Positions 60,893 through 64,000 of a stretch of 64,000 nucleotides of DNA are shown here, one piece after another. The DNA comes from Pseudanabaena biceps. Its GTDB lineage: Bacteria; Cyanobacteriota; Cyanobacteriia; Pseudanabaenales; Pseudanabaenaceae. Position numbers and translations under genes: made by a program. A model generated the notes under the pieces. That model searched no databases and was not told the origin of the DNA. It saw only the letters and a program-made list of their open reading frames with translations. Within the stretch, counting starts at the first letter, position 1. Every line of letters begins with the position of its first letter. The stretch covers positions 2,024,501-2,088,500 of the forward strand of contig JAATWA010000001.1 of assembly GCA_013361095.1 (NCBI GenBank), given 5' to 3'.

Positions 60893-61363
60893 ATGAACTA
60901 TAGATTTGTTGGACTTCTTGCTGGTTTAGTTTTAACTGCTGGAATTGTTTCTTGCTCCGCCACAACTACTCCCACTGGAACCGCCACCACTGCTCCACAG
61001 GCAACTCCTGCCGCTTCTCAAGCAACTCCCGCCGACGCGATGAAAGGCGACGCAATGAAAGGCGAAAAAGGCGACGCGATGAAGGGCGACGCGATGAAGG
61101 GTGAAAAGGGCGATGCCATGAAAGGCGACGCAATGAAAGGTGACGCCATGAAAGGTGAAAAAGGCGATGCAATGAAGGGTGACGCCATGAAAGGTGACGC
61201 AATGAAAGGCGATGCAATGAAAGGTGACGCCATGAAAGGTGACGCCATGAAGGGTGACGCCATGAAGGGTGATGCCATGAAAGGTGATGCCATGAAAGGT
61301 GATGCCATGAAAGGCGACGCGATGAAGGGTGACGCCATGAAGGGTGACGCACCTAAGCAATAG
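60893..61363 (+). CDS. lipoprotein with 19 DAMKG pentapeptide repeats
   Basis: The 156-residue product has a lipoprotein signal (LAGLVLTAGIVSC; lipobox IVSC), a Thr/Pro/Ala linker and then 19 copies of DAMKG, interrupted three times by EKG, ending DAPKQ. It has one Met per repeat and no Cys or His in the repeats, recalling the MxKDx-type Met-rich pentapeptide proteins. It should be anchored at the periplasmic side of a membrane. It follows an ECF sigma/anti-sigma pair and precedes TlpA and CcdA genes. Metal (copper) binding or an oxidisable Met store are possible roles; neither is shown. Wobble positions vary among repeats, so the repeat is kept at protein level. Confidence 0.82.
   Translation: MNYRFVGLLAGLVLTAGIVSCSATTTPTGTATTAPQATPAASQATPADAMKGDAMKGEKGDAMKGDAMKGEKGDAMKGDAMKGDAMKGEKGDAMKGDAMKGDAMKGDAMKGDAMKGDAMKGDAMKGDAMKGDAMKGDAMKGDAMKGDAMKGDAPKQ
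61036..61350 (+). repeat. 15-bp tandem coding repeat (DAMKG)
   Basis: Nineteen units of the type gaYgcNatgaaRggY with three gaaaaRggc inserts. Third bases differ between neighbours, so the array is not a fresh slippage product. Confidence 0.9.
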
Positions 61364-61415
61364 TCAGATTGCTATCACATCATGCCTTTATGGGAGTTCC
61401 ATTAGAACATCAAAA

Positions 61416-61456
61416 ATTTTGCTAAAAGTGTTGTTTTACAACACTTTTAGCAAAAT
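61416..61456 (+). repeat. hairpin repeat
   Basis: attttgctaaaagtgttgt / acaacacttttagcaaaat around ttt, inside a degenerate copy of the GATCAAACGAACC-type element (gaacat upstream, ggtttgtttgacc downstream). Confidence 0.75.
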
Positions 61457-61515
61457 TCCTATGGTTTGTTTGACCGAAAATTGCTGCAACTTATCAAAAG
61501 ACTAAGGAAACTTAA

Positions 61516-62145
61516 ATGGATAAACAACTATTACAACGTCGCCGACTTTTGACCTATGTGGGGTTGGGAGTTTTGGGCATCGGCAGCGCTGCGATCGCTG
61601 CTCAGTTTGGAGCAAATAACGCGCCAACCATCTCTAAAACCAACCCAGTATTACCCGTAAACAAACCTGAGACGATACCCTCTAGTTTGGAGGTTGCTCA
61701 ATCTAACGGTCAGAAATTACCAGAATTTCAAGGGATTTCCCAATGGTTAAATTCTTCGCCGCTATCGGTTCAAGACTTAAAAGGAAATGTGGTTTTGATT
61801 CAGATTTGGACATTTGGCTGCATCAATTGTCAACGCACATTGCCCTATATCACTAAGTGGCATGAACAGTATGCGGCTAAAGGTTTAAAGGTGATTGGTG
61901 TCCATACGCCTGAATTTGCCTTTGAGCGCGATGCTAACAATGTGAGAAATGCTATGCAAAAATATGGGATCAACTATCCTGTAGCCCTTGACAATGAGTT
62001 TAAAACTTGGCGAGCCTACAGTAATGAATATTGGCCGCACTTGTATTTAGCTGATCGCCAAGGTAATCTGCGTTATGACCATATCGGTGAGGGAGCGTAT
62101 TCTCAAACCGAGCAAACCATTCAAAAACTTTTAGGGACAGCATGA
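61516..62145 (+). CDS. TlpA-like thioredoxin, Tat- or membrane-anchored
   Basis: The 209-residue protein has an N-terminus with three Arg before a hydrophobic helix (QRRRLLTYVGLGVLGIGSAA), possibly a Tat signal or an anchor, and a thioredoxin-like domain (about 75-205) of the TlpA/AhpC-TSA type: VLIQIWTFGCINCQRTLPYI with a CINC active site, and a cis-Pro in YWPHLYLADRQG. It should work as a thiol oxidoreductase in the periplasm. The CcdA gene overlaps its stop (ATGA), and CcdA is the normal source of electrons for such proteins. Confidence 0.88.
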   Translation: MDKQLLQRRRLLTYVGLGVLGIGSAAIAAQFGANNAPTISKTNPVLPVNKPETIPSSLEVAQSNGQKLPEFQGISQWLNSSPLSVQDLKGNVVLIQIWTFGCINCQRTLPYITKWHEQYAAKGLKVIGVHTPEFAFERDANNVRNAMQKYGINYPVALDNEFKTWRAYSNEYWPHLYLADRQGNLRYDHIGEGAYSQTEQTIQKLLGTA

Positions 62146-62837
62146 ATGGAATCTCTCCTTTAGCGATCGCCTTAGCAATGCTCGGTGGCTTGGTAACGGT
62201 TTTTTCTCCTTGCATTTTGCCAATTTTGCCAATTTTAATTGGGAGATCACTACAAACCCATCGCTACGGGCCAGTTGCGTTAGTTGCAGGCATTGCGAGT
62301 GGATTTGCGATCGCGGGAAGTTTATTGGGAATTACTAGCCTTTGGTTAACGGATTTAGCAAATTGGATCAGAACTTTAGCGATCGCATTTTTACTAGTTC
62401 TTGGCATCTTGTCAGTATTTCCACGCTTGAGCTATGCCCTGATGGCAAAATTGCCACGACCTAAATTTAAAGAACCTGAAAGAATAAACTTAGCTGGAGA
62501 GTTTGTTTTGGGTTCACAATTAGGGCTTTTATGGACTCCTTGTGCTGGCTCGATATTGGGCAGCATCTTAGTCTTAGCGGTGGCTGAGCAACAAATATTT
62601 AGTGCTTTTATTCTGTTATTGTTTTACGGTATCGGAGCAGGGATTCCGATGTTATTGTTGGCTTATACAGGGCGTTATTTTAGTAAATCATTCTTAAAAT
62701 TACGTTCCCATAGTCAGCTTCTACAAAAAATTGGCGGCGCAATGATTTCCATAACCGCGATCGCGATCATTCTTGGTTGGGATGTCAAGATCCAACTTTG
62801 GTTAGCGCCCTTATTTCCATCTTGGCTGATGTTATAG
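62142..62837 (+). CDS. ccdA: CcdA-type thiol electron transporter
   Basis: The 231-residue membrane protein belongs to the CcdA/DsbD transmembrane family with six helices. One conserved Cys lies in FSPCILPILPILIGRS and the other in LLWTPCAGSILGSILVL, both in the Pro-Cys context of the family. It moves reducing equivalents from cytoplasmic thioredoxin across the membrane. Translational coupling with the TlpA-like gene implies that protein as acceptor. Confidence 0.92.
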   Translation: MNGISPLAIALAMLGGLVTVFSPCILPILPILIGRSLQTHRYGPVALVAGIASGFAIAGSLLGITSLWLTDLANWIRTLAIAFLLVLGILSVFPRLSYALMAKLPRPKFKEPERINLAGEFVLGSQLGLLWTPCAGSILGSILVLAVAEQQIFSAFILLLFYGIGAGIPMLLLAYTGRYFSKSFLKLRSHSQLLQKIGGAMISITAIAIILGWDVKIQLWLAPLFPSWLML

Positions 62838-62885
62838 AGCTTGCAAGCAATTGATACTTCCACTCAATTGCTACAATCTCCAACC

Positions 62886-62986
62886 ACAGCAATTTCCGCT
62901 CAAATGAACCACAAGAATTTTTTTGAAAGTTTTGCAAAGCAAAACTTTCAAAAAAATTCTTGGTTCAGGTTTGATCGCAAAGCGCT
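62886..62986. mobile_element. element of the GATCAAACGAACC family, copy 3
   Basis: acagcaatttccgctcaaat ... ggtttgatcgcaaagcgct, hairpin tgaaccacaagaattttttt... at 62905-62967 with apex gc-aaa-gc. Confidence 0.8.
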
Positions 62987-63019
62987 TTAATTATATAGAG
63001 TTACATAGAGGCTAATTGT

Positions 63020-63637
63020 ATGAGTTCAATTTCTGCCGAAGGGATAAACCCCACTCCAAAAAAGTCGTCTCCATCTCCTAAGCAAGCATTATTCATCAAA
63101 ACATTCCACACAATCAATCTCATCTCTCTTATTTTTATGACCACTAGTGGGATGAGAATTTATAACGCTAATCCTGTATTTGGTGGTAGAGGTGGTTGGG
63201 TTTTTCCCAAGATTTTAGTCTTAGGTGGAGGGCTAGGTAGCGCTAGAAATTGGCATTTTGCAGCGATGTGGTTCTTTTCGATGAGCCTATTTATCTATGG
63301 GATTTATATATTCCTGACAAGACGATGGAAACATCGGTTTGCCTCAGATAAAGACTTACAAGCGCTGCAAGCCAAAAATCCTAAGCGCAAAAACTACGCA
63401 TGGCATCGCCTCGCCTACACAGCAATCATTCCTATTCTGCTTTTAGCAATTTTATCAGGACTCTGTATGTATAAGCCAGCTCAGTTTGCGTGGATATCAG
63501 GTTTGTTTGGCACTTGGCAAAATTTACGAGTTGTCCATTTTTTGACCATTCCCATCGTCATGATTTTCTCAATCACACATATCTTTCTATCTTTCAGAGT
63601 CGGCGGATTAAAAATGATTCGATCAATGTTTATTTGA
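63020..63637 (+). CDS. cytochrome b561-type membrane protein
   Basis: The 205-residue product has four membrane helices and His residues in the b-type heme pattern: TFHTINLISLIFMTTSGMRI, RNWHFAAMWFFSMSLFIYGI, WHRLAYTAIIPILLLAILSG and VVHFLTIPIVMIFSITHIFL. This matches the bacterial cytochrome b561/formate dehydrogenase gamma group. It should pass electrons between quinones and a periplasmic enzyme. The next gene encodes a Tat-exported protein that may be a molybdenum enzyme, a common partner of such cytochromes. Confidence 0.88.
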   Translation: MSSISAEGINPTPKKSSPSPKQALFIKTFHTINLISLIFMTTSGMRIYNANPVFGGRGGWVFPKILVLGGGLGSARNWHFAAMWFFSMSLFIYGIYIFLTRRWKHRFASDKDLQALQAKNPKRKNYAWHRLAYTAIIPILLLAILSGLCMYKPAQFAWISGLFGTWQNLRVVHFLTIPIVMIFSITHIFLSFRVGGLKMIRSMFI

Positions 63638-63666
63638 AAACAGATGTTACGCAGAGGGCTATAAGA

Positions 63667-63765
63667 CCCTCACCCCTAGTCCCTCTCCCAAAAGGTGAGA
63701 GGGGAACAAGAACCTAGTCTTACTCCCCCTCTCCTTTTTGGGAGAGGGGGCTGGGGGGGTGAGGG
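63667..63765. repeat. CCTCACCCCTAGCCCC-type double-hairpin repeat
   Basis: ccctcacccctagtccctct ... ctgggggggtgaggg, with inner hairpins cctctcccaaaaggtgagagg and ccctctcctttttgggagaggg, and outer flanks gatgttacg / gcaacatc. Confidence 0.82.
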
Positions 63766-63826
63766 TTCCACGCAACATCAGTCGCTCATCTTTATGGCTA
63801 AGTCCAAGGTTCTTAGGTACTAAACA

Positions 63827-64000
63827 ATGCAGTTTAATAAATATTCAGAGCGTGATTTACAGAGTTACTTACCTCGGCGATTTTCGCGTCGTCAGTTACT
63901 CAAGTTTGCAGGATTGTCTGGAGCTGGTCTAGCTTTGGGAAGTTGTGGAACTTCTCTATACGCTGAGAAAGTGCGACCAATTTTTGAACCACTCAATCAA
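63827..64000 (+). CDS. N-terminus of a Tat-exported protein, probably a molybdopterin oxidoreductase (partial)
   Basis: The first 58 residues are present and the frame runs off the window. A twin-arginine signal is clear: FSRRQLLKFAGLSGAGLALG, followed by SCG, which might also be a lipobox. The segment after it (YAEKVRPIFEPLNQ) resembles the start of sulfite-oxidase/YedY-type molybdopterin enzymes that accompany cytochrome b subunits. The enzyme domain itself lies outside, so the function is inferred from the signal and the neighbouring cytochrome b. Confidence 0.65.
   Translation, partial: MQFNKYSERDLQSYLPRRFSRRQLLKFAGLSGAGLALGSCGTSLYAEKVRPIFEPLNQ

Noticed and set aside
61036..61350. Tandem repeat array that could be taken for a CRISPR or minisatellite
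   Set aside because: Units are 15 bp without spacers and stay in one reading frame with wobble changes, so it is a coding repeat.
60932..61360. Three long minus-strand reading frames (106-142 residues) opposite the DAMKG gene
   Set aside because: They arise because a 15-bp coding repeat has no stop in these frames; products such as repeated MASPF are mirror images of the repeat.

Overview
The window is chromosomal DNA of a cyanobacterium. This is shown by psaC, an apcABC allophycocyanin operon, nblA, GUN4, Ycf35 and Ycf46 homologues, the C-terminal half of a split-intein dnaE, and very frequent GCGATCGC (HIP1) octamers. The dense, very variable GC-apex hairpins between genes remind me of Pseudanabaena-type genomes, but the genus is an inference. 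No tRNA, rRNA or CRISPR array was seen.

Layout. 1-5200: small membrane proteins, a GAF protein, a coiled-coil protein, a secreted protein with a VPFEFEAS C-terminal anchor, a GERP-repeat protein and gun4. 5500-10990: psaC, an AstE/AspA-like metalloenzyme, an EcsC protein, an inositol-phosphatase-family enzyme, a LysM-M23 peptidase and a TMEM14 protein. 11241-13294: apcA-apcB-apcC followed by nblA. 13500-21350: a LuxR-type regulator operon with a HAD hydrolase, lgt with a DUF2232-like protein, an aminotransferase, a SPOR-like protein and potB-potC. 21763-27347: an RsbW-like/STAS pair, dnaE-c with its intein half, a BLUF-adenylyl cyclase and a Ser/Thr kinase. 27500-46670: mostly housekeeping and small conserved genes (anmK, glutaredoxin, thioredoxin, EVE protein, ycf46-ycf35, EAL protein, msrA, bolA, xth, pyrE, phosphohexomutase) and one intact ISAs1-type insertion sequence. 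46755-58582: a signalling block with a REC-PAS-GGDEF-EAL protein, a double-ATPase KaiC-like protein, two KaiB-like proteins and two large hybrid histidine kinases. 58893-64000: an ECF sigma factor with its anti-sigma factor, a Met-rich lipoprotein, a TlpA-like thioredoxin, CcdA, a cytochrome b and the start of a Tat-exported protein that may be a molybdenum enzyme.

The most notable items are the kaiC-like/kaiB-like/kaiB-like/histidine kinase cluster without kaiA, a photoactivated adenylyl cyclase of the OaPAC type, the split DnaE intein half, and the sigma/redox locus with 19 DAMKG repeats. The intergenic space is crowded with perfect hairpins of unrelated arm sequence that nearly all turn at GC-NNN-GC, together with several families of small elements with inverted termini. 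Several of these hairpins sit directly after stop codons and may act as 3' ends of transcripts.

Functions are assigned by reading motifs in the translated sequence; no database search was possible. Start codons were moved downstream of the longest frame where a better ATG or ribosome binding site was seen, or where the extension was only translated repeat DNA.
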